DNA of 60,506 nucleotides from Streptomyces sp. ISL-98 (GCF_018614055.1 NZ_JAGGPB010000057.1:1-60506); one strand, 5' to 3'; positions 25,752 to 34,752 are shown, numbered from the stretch's first letter. Notes: generated by a model from the sequence alone, not told the origin. Numbers and translations are program-made.

Positions 25752-25839
25752 GTCCGGGTGGCGGAATGGCAGACGCGCTAGCTTGAGGTGCTAGTGCCCT
25801 TTATCGGGCGTGGGGGTTCAAGTCCCCCCTCGGACACCA
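25752..25839 (+). tRNA. tRNA-Leu (anticodon GAG)
   Basis: An 88-nt class II tRNA with encoded CCA (25837-25839). The acceptor stem GTCCGGG (25752-25758) pairs with CTCGGAC, the anticodon stem CTAGC/GCTAG (25778-25782, 2590-94 within the block ending 25794) encloses loop TTGAGGT, giving anticodon GAG at 25785-25787. A long variable arm (GCCC...GGGC) and T-arm GGGGG TTCAAGT CCCCC follow. It should read CUC and CUU codons. A TATGGT at 25704-25709 may be its -10. Confidence 0.97.
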
Positions 25840-25841
25840 GC

Positions 25842-25872
25842 GAAAACCTCCCAGTTCAACTGGGAGGTTTTC
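25842..25872. terminator. Terminator of tRNA-Leu and of the convergent hydrolase gene
   Basis: A perfect 14-bp stem (25842-25855 with 25859-25872; arm GAAAACCTCCCAGT) with a 3-nt loop. It has A and T runs at the two ends, so it works as a classic intrinsic terminator on either strand. It starts 3 nt after the tRNA and 29 nt after the hydrolase stop. Confidence 0.93.
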
Positions 25873-25901
25873 TGTTTTCAGCGCCCGACCCGCGCCCCTG
25901 G

Positions 25902-26531
25902 TCAGTGCCCCCTGGTGATCCATTCCTGTACGTGCGGGGCCTCCGCGCCGATGGTGGTGCCGTCGCCGTGGCCCGTACGGACCTCCGTGTCCGGCGGCAG
26001 GGTCAGCAGCCGGTCGCGGATCGAGTCGACGATCGTCGGGAAGTCCGAGAAGGAACGCCCGGTGGCGCCCGGGCCGCCCCGGAAGAGCGTGTCGCCGGTG
26101 AAGACCGTGGACAGCTCGGGAGCGTAGAGACAGACGGCGCCGGGTGCGTGGCCGGGTGTGTGCAGGACCGTGAGCGTGGTGCCGCCGACCGTGAGGGTCT
26201 GGCCGTCCGTGAGCTCGCCGTCGGGGGCGCGGTCCGGGTGGGTCTGCTTCCAGAGCGGGAGATCGTCCTGGTGGAGCAGGACCGGGGCGCCGGTGGCGGC
26301 GGCGAGGGCCGGGGCCGCGTCGATGTGGTCGTTGTGCGCGTGTGTGCAGACGACGGCGCGGAGCGTACGGCCGCCGAGTGCGGCAGCGATGGCCTGCGCG
26401 TCGTGGGCGGCGTCGATGACGATCGCCTCGTTGTCGTCGCCGACGATCCAGACGTTGTTGTCGACGTCCCAGGTGCCGCCGTCGAGCGAGAAGGTGCCGG
26501 ACGTGACGAGGTGGTCGATGCGGGCGGCCAT
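25902..26531 (-). CDS. Metallo-beta-lactamase-fold hydrolase coupled to mscR
   Basis: A 209-residue glyoxalase II-like metallo-beta-lactamase-fold enzyme. Zinc-binding motifs: VVCTHAHNDHIDAAP (HxHxDH), VLHTPGHAPGAV, VFTGDTLFRGG and VRTGHGDG. Its ATG overlaps the TGA of the mycothiol-dependent formaldehyde dehydrogenase by one nucleotide, so the two are translated together. By analogy with the glutathione pathway it is a good candidate to hydrolyse S-formylmycothiol, the dehydrogenase product, but this is inference. Confidence 0.88.
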   Translation of the reverse strand: MAARIDHLVTSGTFSLDGGTWDVDNNVWIVGDDNEAIVIDAAHDAQAIAAALGGRTLRAVVCTHAHNDHIDAAPALAAATGAPVLLHQDDLPLWKQTHPDRAPDGELTDGQTLTVGGTTLTVLHTPGHAPGAVCLYAPELSTVFTGDTLFRGGPGATGRSFSDFPTIVDSIRDRLLTLPPDTEVRTGHGDGTTIGAEAPHVQEWITRGH

Positions 26532-27615
26532 CAGAAGACCACCACGGAACGCAGGACGTCGCCCTCGTGCATCCGCTCGAAGGCCTTCTCCACGTCGCCG
26601 AGCGCGATGGTCTCGGTGACGAAGGCGCCGAGGTCGATACGGCCCTGCTGGTGCAGGTCGATGAGCATCGGGAAATCGCGGGACGGCAGACAGTCGCCGT
26701 ACCAGGAGGACTTGAGCGAGCCGCCGCGGCCGAAGACGTCGATGAGCGGGAGATCGATCCGCATGTCGGGGGTGGGCACGCCGACGAGGACGACGGTGCC
26801 GGCGAGATCGCGGGCGTAGAAGGCCTGCTTGTACGTCTCGGGCCGGCCCACCGCCTCGATCACGACGTCCGCGCCGAATCCGCCGGTCAGCTCGCGAATG
26901 GCTTCAACGGGGTCCGTGAGCGGGAGTTGACGGTGTGGGTGGCGCCCATGGTGCGGGCGGTCTCCAGCTTGCGGTCGTCGATGTCGACGGCGATGATCCT
27001 GCCCGCCCCGGCGAGCCGGGAGCCGACGATCGCCGCGTCGCCGACGCCGCCGCAGCCGATGACGGCGACCGAGTCGCCGCGGCCGACCTGGCCGGTGTTG
27101 ATGGCGGCTCCGATGCCCGCCATGACGCCGCAGCCGAGAAGACCCGCGACGGCGGGCGACACGGCCGGGTCGACCTTGGTGCACTGGCCGGCCGCGACCA
27201 GGGTCTTCTCGGCGAACGCTCCGATGCCGAGCGCCGGGGACAGCTCGGTGCCGTCGAGCAGGGTCATCTTCTGTTCGGCGTTGTGCGTGTCGAAGCAGTA
27301 CTGGGGGCGGCCGCGCAGGCAGGCCCGGCACTGGCCGCACACGGCACGCCAGTTGAGGATGACGAAGTCTCCCGGGGCGACATCGGTGACGCCCTCGCCG
27401 ACCGACTCGACGATGCCGGCCGCCTCGTGGCCGAGGAGGAAGGGGAAGTCGTCGTTGATGCCGCCCTGTTTGTAGTGCAGGTCGGTGTGGCACACCCCGC
27501 AGGCCTGGATCTTTACGACGGCCTCGCCCGGGCCGGGGTCGGGGACGAGGATGGTCTCGACCCGCACGGGCCGGTTCCTGCCCGGGGAGACGACCCCTTG
27601 GACCTGCTGTGACAT
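26531..27615 (-). pseudogene. mscR: Mycothiol-dependent formaldehyde dehydrogenase / nitrosomycothiol reductase, with apparent frameshift
   Basis: A zinc-dependent class III-type alcohol dehydrogenase that oxidises S-hydroxymethyl-mycothiol and reduces S-nitrosomycothiol. From ATG 27615 (GGAAGG upstream) the first frame gives SQQVQGVVSPGRNRPVRVET, GVCHTDLHYKQGG, GHEAAGIVESVGE, the structural zinc cysteines CGQCRACLRGRPQYC, and GCGGVGDAAIVG, up to ATHTVNSRS. The reading then continues in another frame (DPVEAIRELTGGFGADVVIE ... EGDVLRSVVVF) to the stop at 26531. The switch lies at about 26912-26925 and equals a one-base deletion (1085 nt instead of 1086). All conserved residues are otherwise present, so this is a very recent inactivation or a sequence error. 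Confidence 0.85.
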
Positions 27616-27671
27616 ATGCGAACTTCCTTCCGTACGCGCCGATACGAGCCCCGCCTGCGCACCGTACCCGT

Positions 27672-29315
27672 CTACAGACCGGCGTCGTAGACCTTCTGGC
27701 CACCCACGTACGTCCGGGCGACGCGGGTCGCGGCGATCTCCTCGGGCGGGGCGGCGTACAGGTCGCGGTCGAGCACCACCAGGTCCGCGAGGGCCCCGGC
27801 GCGCACGCTCCCGGTGTCGTCGAGGTGGTTCACATACGCGGAGCCCGCCGTGTACGCGGCGATGGCGTCCGTCAGGCCGATGCGCTCCTCCGGGAAGAAG
27901 ACGGGGCCCTTGCCTTCCGGCTCGATCCGGTTCACGGCGGTGTGGATGCCGTGCAGCGGGTCGGGGCTGCTGACCGGCCAGTCGCTGCCCGCGGCGAGGG
28001 TGGCGCCGGCGCGCAGCAGCGCTCCGAACGGGTACTGCCACCCGGCTCGTTCCTCCCCGAGGAAGGGGATGGTCAGCTCGTCCATCTGCGGCTCGTGCGA
28101 AGCCCACAGTGGCTGGATGTTGGCGGTGGCGCCGAGTTGCCGGAAGCGGCCGATGTCGTCGGGGTGGACGATCTGGAGGTGGGCGAGGTGCGGGCGGGTG
28201 TCGCGCGTGCCATTGGCGGTGCGGGCGGCTTCGACGGCGTCCAGGGCGTCGCGTACGGCGCGGTCGCCGAGGGCGTGGAAGTGGGCCTGGAAGCCGAGGG
28301 CGTCCAGCTCGGTGACGTACGCGCGCAGGTCGGCGGGGTCGATGAAGCGGGTGCCGCGGTTGGCGGTGGCGCAGCCGCAGCTGTCCAGGTAGGGGTCGAT
28401 GAGGGCGGCGGTGCCTGTCTCGGCGACCCCGTCGACCATGAGCTTGACCGATCCGGCGCGGAACCGGCCGTGGCTCAGTTCGGCGCGGCGCGCGGCCAGT
28501 TCGGGGATCTGCTCGGCACCGCGTTCACGGTCCCACCACAGGGCGCCCGCGACGCGGGCGGTGAGTGAGCCGTCGCGGGCCGCGGCGAGGTAGGCGTCGG
28601 CCGGGTCGGCCATCGAGCCGAAGGTGCCGACGATGGCGTCCTGCCAGGCGGTGATGCCGTACGAGTGGAGCAGGCGCTGGGCGCGCAGCAGGGCGGCGAG
28701 GCGGTCGGCGGGCGTGGACGGCGGGGTGAGGCGGGCGACCAGGTTCATGGCGCCCTCCTGGAGGAGCCCGGTGGGCTCGCCGGAAGCGTCCCGCTCGATG
28801 CGCCCGTCGGCGGGGTCCGGGGTGGTGCGGTCGATGCCCGCGAGGTGCAGGGCACGGCTGTTCGCCCAGGCGCCGTGATGGTCGCGGTTGGGCAGGTAGA
28901 CGGGGCGGTCGGGGACGACGGCGTCGAGCAGGTCCTTGGTGGGGCTGCCGCCGTCGAACGCCTCCATGGACCAGCCGCCGCCGGTGATCCACTCCCGCTC
29001 GGGGTGGGTTTCGGCGTACGCCCGTACGGCTGCGACGGTTTCCGCTGCCGTACGGACGGCCGTCAGGTCGCACTGCGCCAGTTCCAGGCCGGCCGATACG
29101 GGGTGGACGTGGGCGTCCTGGAAGCCGGGGACCAGCAGCCGCCCGGCGAGGTCGACGACCTCGGTCTTCGGGCCTATGAGGTCGCGCACCTCGTCGTGGC
29201 CCACGGCGGTGATCCGGTCGCCGGTGACGGCGACGGTAGTGGCCCGGCTGCGGGCCGCGTCGAGGGTGAGGACGGGGCCGCCCGTGAAGACCAGGTCGGC
29301 GGTGGTGTGGCGCAT
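27672..29315 (-). CDS. YtcJ-type amidohydrolase
   Basis: A 547-residue amidohydrolase-superfamily protein (amidohydrolase 3 / YtcJ group). Metal-binding motifs: LVPGFQDAHVHPVSAG (HxH), SVKLMVDGVAETGTA, GFQAHFHALGDRAV, HLQIVHPDD and GSDWPVSSPDPLHG (catalytic Asp). The C-terminal composite-domain strand ends ARTYVGGQKVYDAG. The substrate is not known; members act on amides, ureas or similar C-N bonds. GAAGGAA precedes the ATG. It lies 37 nt behind an APC permease and is probably co-transcribed with it, suggesting that the permease imports its substrate. Confidence 0.9.
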   Translation of the reverse strand: MRHTTADLVFTGGPVLTLDAARSRATTVAVTGDRITAVGHDEVRDLIGPKTEVVDLAGRLLVPGFQDAHVHPVSAGLELAQCDLTAVRTAAETVAAVRAYAETHPEREWITGGGWSMEAFDGGSPTKDLLDAVVPDRPVYLPNRDHHGAWANSRALHLAGIDRTTPDPADGRIERDASGEPTGLLQEGAMNLVARLTPPSTPADRLAALLRAQRLLHSYGITAWQDAIVGTFGSMADPADAYLAAARDGSLTARVAGALWWDRERGAEQIPELAARRAELSHGRFRAGSVKLMVDGVAETGTAALIDPYLDSCGCATANRGTRFIDPADLRAYVTELDALGFQAHFHALGDRAVRDALDAVEAARTANGTRDTRPHLAHLQIVHPDDIGRFRQLGATANIQPLWASHEPQMDELTIPFLGEERAGWQYPFGALLRAGATLAAGSDWPVSSPDPLHGIHTAVNRIEPEGKGPVFFPEERIGLTDAIAAYTAGSAYVNHLDDTGSVRAGALADLVVLDRDLYAAPPEEIAATRVARTYVGGQKVYDAGL

Positions 29316-29352
29316 GGTGCGAGTTCCTTCGGTAGGAGTTCGGTGTGAGGGG

Positions 29353-30828
29353 TCAGACGGTCACGGGGACTGTCTCCGGGTCGGTGCCGCGTCCGGTGAC
29401 GAAGTACGGGGACTTGCGGACCCACTTCGCCCAGGCCGCCGCCACGACTCCGCTCAGCAGCATGATCGCCGGGCACAGGAGCATGAACCAGCCGTTGTCC
29501 GGGCTGATTTCGAAGTGGTCGGCGGAGGTGTAGAAGCTCCAGCCGAGATAGCCGCCGAGGCCGAGGAGGACGGCCGCGCTGAGTACGGGCAGCACCACGA
29601 CGCGGGGCGTGGAGCGGAAACGTACGGCGGCGGCCAGCGCGGTGAGGGCGTAGTAGAGGGAGACGACGATGCCGATCGCGTTGACCGAGGCCAGGATCAG
29701 GTCGCCGATCTTCGGGATGACAAGGGAGAGGACTGCGACGGCAGCCGCGATGCAACCGATCGCGACCGTACCGGCCGCCGGAGTTCCGTACCGGGGGCTG
29801 ATCCTCATCCAGAGCGGGCCCATCGTACGGTCGCGGCTCATCGCGAACATGCCGCGCACGGTGGGGATCACACCGGCCTGGAGCGAGGCGACGGCGGAGA
29901 AGGTGAGGGCGATCAGCGGGAGCGCGGCGAGCGGCTGATCGGCGAGACGGTCGCCGAAGAAGGTGAGGCCCTGGGCTCCGTGGCCGGCCAGCTCGTCCTG
30001 GGTCAGGACACGTTGGAAAGCGAAGGAGCCGAGCAGGAAGAGGCCCAGCATGGTGAAGAGCGTGATCAGTCCGGCCTTGGAAGCGTCCTGCGGGTCGCGG
30101 ACTTCTTCGTTCACGCTGAACGAGGACTCGAACCCCCAGTAGCAGAAGACCGAGAGGAGCAGACCCTGGGCGAGGGCTTGCCCGGACGGGATGGTGAAGG
30201 GGTTCAGCCAGTCGAGACTGAAGGGGTGCGGGCCGGCGAAGAGTCCGTAACCGCAGAAGCCGAGCAGGACCGCGTACTCGAACACGAGCAGGTACTTCTG
30301 CAGATTCGCGGCGGAGCGCAGGCCGGTGACGGCGGTGAGGGTGACGGCGATCAGGACCAGAATGCCGAGCGCGGTGGACTGCGCGGTGGATTCGGGGTCG
30401 AGGGCCAGCCCGGCGACGCTGCGCAGCCCCGCCCCGGCCGCGAGCTGGAGGAGAGCAGAGCCGGTGACCGCGGTGGTGTACGCGAGGAAGACGACCGTCG
30501 CGACAAGGCTGATCCAGCCGACGAGGAAGCCCAGCCAGGGGCTGAGGGAGCGGCCAACCCAGACGTAGCCGCTGCCCATGTTGGGCTCGGCCTTGTTGAG
30601 CCGGGCGTACGCACTCGCGATCCCGAGGACGGGGAGGAAGGCCAGCAGCATGATGATCGGCAGGTGCAGGCCGACCACGCCCGCGGTGACGCCGAGTCCG
30701 ATGCCGATGCTGGTGGTGGCCGCCGTGCTGGAGGCGGCGATGGCGAAGCCGTCCGCAACGCCGAGGGTCTTGGGCAGCCCGCCCCGGGCCGGTGGGTCGC
30801 CGGCGTACGGGGTTTTCGAAGGCGACAT
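29353..30828 (-). CDS. APC-superfamily amino acid/amine permease
   Basis: A 491-residue membrane transporter with about 12-13 hydrophobic helices. The APC hallmark at the first helix is TLGVADGFAIAASSTAATTS, followed by GLGVTAGVVGLH. It begins MSPSKTPYAG at ATG 30828, chosen because GAAGGAG lies 6 nt upstream. It is first in a unit with the downstream amidohydrolase, divergent from a TetR gene, which likely controls it. The substrate is unknown; a small amide or amine would fit the partner. Confidence 0.87.
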   Translation of the reverse strand: MSPSKTPYAGDPPARGGLPKTLGVADGFAIAASSTAATTSIGIGLGVTAGVVGLHLPIIMLLAFLPVLGIASAYARLNKAEPNMGSGYVWVGRSLSPWLGFLVGWISLVATVVFLAYTTAVTGSALLQLAAGAGLRSVAGLALDPESTAQSTALGILVLIAVTLTAVTGLRSAANLQKYLLVFEYAVLLGFCGYGLFAGPHPFSLDWLNPFTIPSGQALAQGLLLSVFCYWGFESSFSVNEEVRDPQDASKAGLITLFTMLGLFLLGSFAFQRVLTQDELAGHGAQGLTFFGDRLADQPLAALPLIALTFSAVASLQAGVIPTVRGMFAMSRDRTMGPLWMRISPRYGTPAAGTVAIGCIAAAVAVLSLVIPKIGDLILASVNAIGIVVSLYYALTALAAAVRFRSTPRVVVLPVLSAAVLLGLGGYLGWSFYTSADHFEISPDNGWFMLLCPAIMLLSGVVAAAWAKWVRKSPYFVTGRGTDPETVPVTV

Positions 30829-30854
30829 CGCTCGCTCCTTCACCGAGGGGCCTA

Positions 30855-30913
30855 CAACGGCCCCGATGGCGGCACATCGAACTCTCCGGACCCTTCACAC
30901 GTCAACGGCGTTG
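30855..30913. promoter_or_regulatory. Operator candidates between the permease and TetR genes
   Basis: CAACGGCGTTG (30903-30913) is an inverted repeat (CAACG-G-CGTTG) 17 nt before the TetR ATG. The half-site CAACGGC recurs at 30855-30861 on the permease side. Spacing and position between divergent genes suit a TetR dimer that represses both. Confidence 0.45.
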
Positions 30914-30929
30914 TCGTAAGGTCCCGGCC

Positions 30930-31661
30930 ATGAGCGAGCGAGTGGTGCCCGAGGAGGGGCGGCGGCGCAGACGCCCCACCAAGCAGGGAACCGTCCTCTC
31001 CGAGGAGCTGATCGTCGAGACGGCGCTGCGCCTGATCCACGAGCACGGGGCAGCGGCGCTCACCGTGCGGCGGCTCGGGGCGGCGCTGGGTGCGGATCCG
31101 AGCGCGCTCTACCGGTACTTCCGGGACACCGATGATCTGCTGCTCGCGGTCGCCGACGAGCTCATCGGCCGTACGCTGCGCCGGTTCCGGCCGACCGGGG
31201 AGTGGCGGGCGGACCTGCGGACGCTGGGTCTGATGATGCATTCCGACTACCAGGCGCATCCGCAGGCGGCGATGCTGACGTGCGCGCGGGTGACGGGGCG
31301 GGCGAATGAGACCCGGTCGGTGGAGACGATCCTGGGCATTCTGCGCGGGGCGGGTTTCCCCGACCCCGAGGCGGTGCGGATCTACCACGTGTTCGTCGAC
31401 CAGACGCTGGCCTTCGCGGCGCTGGACGCGGCGGTGTTCGTGCTTCCGCCGGGCGCGCGGAAGGCGGAGGAGGAGACGTGGCGGCGGACGTACGCGCGGC
31501 TTCCGGCGGACAGCCATCCGCATATCGCCGCCGCGGCGCCGGTTCTGGTGGCCGAGATGGGGCGCAGTGGGTATCCGGCGGCGCTGGAGATGATTCTGGC
31601 GGCTGCGGCGGCGCGGCTGCAGCAGGTGCGTTCCCAGCACCGCCCGGAGAAGCGCCCGTAA
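30930..31661 (+). CDS. TetR-family regulator
   Basis: A 243-residue regulator. A basic N-terminal arm (RRRRRPTKQGTVLSEELIVE) leads into the helix-turn-helix ALTVRRLGAALGADPSALYR YFRDTDDLL (about residues 45-75), split here for length. A larger C-terminal ligand domain (TetR_C-like: YQAHPQAAMLTCARVTG, RIYHVFVDQTLAFAALDAAV) follows. It is divergent from the permease/amidohydrolase unit and probably senses a related small molecule. A strong bidirectional terminator follows. Confidence 0.88.
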   Translation: MSERVVPEEGRRRRRPTKQGTVLSEELIVETALRLIHEHGAAALTVRRLGAALGADPSALYRYFRDTDDLLLAVADELIGRTLRRFRPTGEWRADLRTLGLMMHSDYQAHPQAAMLTCARVTGRANETRSVETILGILRGAGFPDPEAVRIYHVFVDQTLAFAALDAAVFVLPPGARKAEEETWRRTYARLPADSHPHIAAAAPVLVAEMGRSGYPAALEMILAAAAARLQQVRSQHRPEKRP

Positions 31662-31678
31662 CAATGCTCGCCGCAATG

Positions 31679-31718
31679 CGAGGAGGGCGGCACCCCGCGT
31701 GGGGTGCCGCCCTCCTCG
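31679..31718. terminator. Bidirectional terminator between TetR and asparagine-type permease genes
   Basis: A perfect 18-bp stem (31679-31696 with 31701-31718; arm begins CGAGGAGGGCGGCACC) with loop GCGT, between convergent genes. Confidence 0.95.
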
Positions 31719-31758
31719 TCGTATCGAAAGGTGCTGCCAGACGATACGAACGGTGCTG

Positions 31759-33222
31759 CTAGACGCGCTCGTGGCGGTCTGCGGCCAGCGTGGCGACCCG
31801 GTTGCGGACCAGGTACCAGCCGCCGACCAGCGCCGCCGCGATCAGCGGCAGGCACATCACGGTCGTACGGCCCACGCCGCCGCCCCACCACATCAGGAAG
31901 ACAACGCTGGCGAGGAAGAACAGCGTGACGATCTGCGTGTACGGGGCCCACGGCAGCCGGTAGGCGGGGCGGGTGACCCGGCCGTCCTTCGAGCGGTGCC
32001 AGAAGAGCAGCGAGCAGAGCATGATCATGCCCCAGGTGCCGAGGATGCCGATCGACGCGAAGTTCAGGACGATCTCGAAGGCCTCGCCGGGCATGACGTA
32101 GTTGAGGCCGACGCCGAGGACGCCGAAGCTCGCGGTCAGCAGGATGCCGCCGTAGGGCACCTGGCCCTTGTTCATCCGGCCGGTGAACTTGGGCGCGGAG
32201 CCCGACAGGGCCATCGAGCGCAGGATGCGGCCGGTCGAGTACAGGCCCGAGTTGAGGCTGGAGAGGGCCGCGGTCAGCACGACGAGGTTCATCACGTCAG
32301 CGGCGCCGGCGACGCCGAGCTTGTTCATGACGGTGACGAAGGGGCTCTCGTTGCCGGAGTACGCCGTGTACGGGAGCAGCAGCGCGAGCAGCACGACCGA
32401 GCCGACGTAGAAGAGACCGACGCGCCACATGATCGAGTTGATCGCCTTCGGCATGATCTTCTCGGGGTTCTTGGTCTCACCGGCGGCGACGCCGCACAGC
32501 TCGACCGAGGCGTACGCGAAGACGACGCCCTGGATCACGAGGAGCATCGGCAGCATGCCGACCGGGAACAGGCCGCCGCCGTCGGTGACGGTGGAGAGGC
32601 CGGGGGTGTGGCCGCCGAGCTCGTGCTGGGTGACGACCAGGAAGATGCCGACGCACATGAAGGCGACGAGCGCGCCGACCTTGATGATCGCGAACCAGAA
32701 CTCCATCTCACCGAAGTACTTCACCGAGATCAGGTTCGCGGCGAGGACGACGGCGAGGGCGATCAGTGCGAGCAGCCACTGCGGTACGTCGCTGAACATG
32801 GCCCAGAAATGGGCGTACGTCGCGGCTGCTGTGATGTCCGCCACTGCGGTGGTCGACCAGTTGAGGAAGTACAGCCAGCCCGCGGCGAACGCGCCCTTCT
32901 CGCCCATGAACTCACGGGCGTACGACACGAAGGCGCCCGAGGACGGGCGGTAGAGGACCAGCTCTCCGAGTGCGCGGACGACGAAGAAGGCGAAGACGCC
33001 GCAGACTGCGTACGCGATGGCCAGCGAGGGGCCGGCTCCGGCCATGCGGCCGCCGGCGCCGAGGAAGAGGCCGGTGCCTATCGCTCCGCCGATGGCGATC
33101 ATGTTGATGTGGCGGGACTTCAGGTCTTTGCTGTAACCCTCGTCACCCGCGTCGACATGTGGGGATGTCGACACAGGATCGGTGGGACCGGCGGGGGCCG
33201 CAGGGAGGGTGCGGTCGCTCAT
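31759..33222 (-). CDS. Amino acid permease, L-asparagine permease-like
   Basis: A 487-residue amino-acid:proton symporter of the AAT/APC family with 12 membrane helices. The family signature is KSRHINMIAIGGAIGTGLF and YRPSSGAFVSYAREFMGEKGA; an acidic, Gly-rich cytoplasmic N-terminus of about 35 residues precedes. It most resembles AnsP-type asparagine permeases, but GABA or other amino acids are possible. Its ATG overlaps the TGA of a FadR-type regulator (ATGA, 33219-33222), so regulator and transporter are coupled. Confidence 0.87.
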   Translation of the reverse strand: MSDRTLPAAPAGPTDPVSTSPHVDAGDEGYSKDLKSRHINMIAIGGAIGTGLFLGAGGRMAGAGPSLAIAYAVCGVFAFFVVRALGELVLYRPSSGAFVSYAREFMGEKGAFAAGWLYFLNWSTTAVADITAAATYAHFWAMFSDVPQWLLALIALAVVLAANLISVKYFGEMEFWFAIIKVGALVAFMCVGIFLVVTQHELGGHTPGLSTVTDGGGLFPVGMLPMLLVIQGVVFAYASVELCGVAAGETKNPEKIMPKAINSIMWRVGLFYVGSVVLLALLLPYTAYSGNESPFVTVMNKLGVAGAADVMNLVVLTAALSSLNSGLYSTGRILRSMALSGSAPKFTGRMNKGQVPYGGILLTASFGVLGVGLNYVMPGEAFEIVLNFASIGILGTWGMIMLCSLLFWHRSKDGRVTRPAYRLPWAPYTQIVTLFFLASVVFLMWWGGGVGRTTVMCLPLIAAALVGGWYLVRNRVATLAADRHERV

Positions 33223-33956
33223 GCTGTTTCTTCGCCTTCATTTGGGGGGTGCTGTGCGGTACCGGGCCGCACGATGGTGTTGAGAGTGATCTCGACGTGT
33301 TCGAGGTGAGCGGCCATGGCCTGCACCGCCGCCCCCTCGGAGCCGCCGACAATCGCCTCTACGAGGGCCCGGTGCTCGAGGTCCGACTGGCGTCGTCGGT
33401 CCCCGAGTTGGTTCAGGAAGGTTGACTGCCGGGCGAGGGCGTCCCTGATCTCTTCGATGATCTTGTGGAAGACAGGGTTGCCCGACGCCTGGGCGACGGA
33501 GATGTGGAAGAGCATGTCGAGCGCCACCCATGCGGTGGGGTCGGGCTCCTGCTCCATCTTCCCGATCAGGTGCGTCAGCAGGTCCACGTCGTCCTGCGTG
33601 CGCCGGGTAGCAGCGTAACCCGCGACGGGGATCTCGACGTGCCGTCGCACTTCGAGCAGGTCCCGGGCGGAGTACGCGCCGAAGATCGGGTTCTGGTCGG
33701 GTCCGCTCGCTGCGACGTACGTCCCCTTGCCGGCCCTGGACACCGTGAGGCCGAGCGCCTGGAGTGCGCGCAGGGCCTCCCGTACGACGGAACGGCTGAC
33801 CTCGAAGCGCTTTCCGAGCTCGGCCTCCGTAGGGAGCTTCTCGCCGACGGCGAGTTCACCCCGCTCTATGGCGTCCCGGAGGTGGGTGAGGACGGCTTCC
33901 ATCGCACTGATGCGCCGGGGTGCGCCGCCACCTGTCCGGCTGTCTGACAAGACCAT
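33219..33956 (-). CDS. FadR/GntR-family regulator coupled to the permease
   Basis: A 245-residue regulator. The N-terminal winged helix reads DAIERGELAVGEKLPTEAEL and FEVSRSVVREALRALQALGL, with GKGTYVAAS; the FCD domain shows LLEVRRHVEIPVAGYAA, LDMLFHISVAQASGN (metal Asp/His) and DLEHRALVEAIVGG. It precedes and overlaps the permease gene and probably responds to the imported amino acid or a breakdown product. There is no clear ribosome site before ATG 33956, and an internal ATG at 33902 is an alternative start. Confidence 0.87.
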   Translation of the reverse strand: MVLSDSRTGGGAPRRISAMEAVLTHLRDAIERGELAVGEKLPTEAELGKRFEVSRSVVREALRALQALGLTVSRAGKGTYVAASGPDQNPIFGAYSARDLLEVRRHVEIPVAGYAATRRTQDDVDLLTHLIGKMEQEPDPTAWVALDMLFHISVAQASGNPVFHKIIEEIRDALARQSTFLNQLGDRRRQSDLEHRALVEAIVGGSEGAAVQAMAAHLEHVEITLNTIVRPGTAQHPPNEGEETA

Positions 33957-34007
33957 GCGCTGAATGCTCGGAGGTGAGACATAGAAGCGTCAAGAGTGAA
34001 CAGCGAG

Positions 34008-34024
34008 TTGATTTAAAACGTCAA
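34008..34024. promoter_or_regulatory. A/T-rich inverted repeat upstream of the FadR-permease unit
   Basis: TTGATTTAAAACGTCAA has TTGA/TCAA ends in an unusually A/T-rich patch (about 33990-34040), 52-68 nt before the regulator start. On the minus strand it also contains a TTGACG -35-like hexamer; a second TTGACG follows at about 33988-33993. It probably holds the promoter and an autoregulatory site. Confidence 0.4.
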
Positions 34025-34044
34025 AAAGGATAAAGGGGTGGACA

Positions 34045-34746
34045 TTATGGGGCGAGGACATCGAGCTCCTGAAGGGCCCCGACGGCGATCCGGCGCGTCA
34101 GCTCCTCCGCGCGCGCGGCGTCGCCTTCCCTTACGGCTTCGGCGACTTGGACATGCAGGGTGACGGCCGCCGGGTCCGGATCCTCGAACATCACCTGGTG
34201 CCTGGTACGTCCGCTCAGGACCTCGGCGACCACATCGCCGAGCCGGGCGAACATCTCATTGCCCGAGGCTCGCAGCACGACCCGGTGGAAGGCGATGTCG
34301 TGCACGAGGTACGCGTCGAGCTGCCGGCCGCGCGAGGTCGCGACCATGCCGAGCGCGTGTTCCGTGAGATCCGCGCACTGCTCCGGGGTCGCGAACCGGG
34401 CGGCGAGCCCGGCGGCGACCGGCTCCACGGCGGAGCGCAGCACGGTCAGTGAGCGCAGCTGGCGCGGCCGGTCCGCGCCGGCCAGCCGCCACCGGATGAC
34501 CTGCGGATCGTAGACATTCCACTCCTCGGTGGGGCGTACGGTCACGCCCACCCGGCGCCGGGACTCCACGAGGTGCATCGACTCCAGGACCCGGACGGCC
34601 TCGCGGACGACGGTGCGCGAGACGTCGAAGTGCTGAGCCAGCTCGTCCGTGCGCAACACGCTGCCGGGAGCGTACTCACCGGCTGTGATCGCAGGGCCGA
34701 GGCTCTCCAGCAGCTGCGCGTGCAGTCCCCGGGCCTGATTCTCCAT
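34045..34746 (-). CDS. gntR: GntR/FadR-family repressor of the gluconate genes
   Basis: A 233-residue regulator. The winged helix (AITAGEYAPGSVLRTDELAQ, HFDVSRTVVREAVRVLESMH, RRRVGVTVRPTEEWNVYDP) is followed by an FCD domain (RSLTVLRSAVEPVAAGLAAR, LVHDIAFHRVVLRASGNEMF). It is divergent from gntK-gntP; I recall the S. coelicolor orthologue SCO1678 as the gluconate repressor. ATG 34746 is preceded 7 nt upstream by TACGCT, so the mRNA is probably leaderless; an in-frame GTG at 34776 also lacks a ribosome site. Confidence 0.87.
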   Translation of the reverse strand: MENQARGLHAQLLESLGPAITAGEYAPGSVLRTDELAQHFDVSRTVVREAVRVLESMHLVESRRRVGVTVRPTEEWNVYDPQVIRWRLAGADRPRQLRSLTVLRSAVEPVAAGLAARFATPEQCADLTEHALGMVATSRGRQLDAYLVHDIAFHRVVLRASGNEMFARLGDVVAEVLSGRTRHQVMFEDPDPAAVTLHVQVAEAVREGDAARAEELTRRIAVGALQELDVLAP

Positions 34747-34752
34747 GGGCTC

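Noticed and set aside
27672..28107. Start of mscR taken further upstream, overlapping the amidohydrolase gene
   Set aside because: The extra residues match nothing; MSQQVQGVVSPGRN at 27615 with GGAAGG upstream is the family start.
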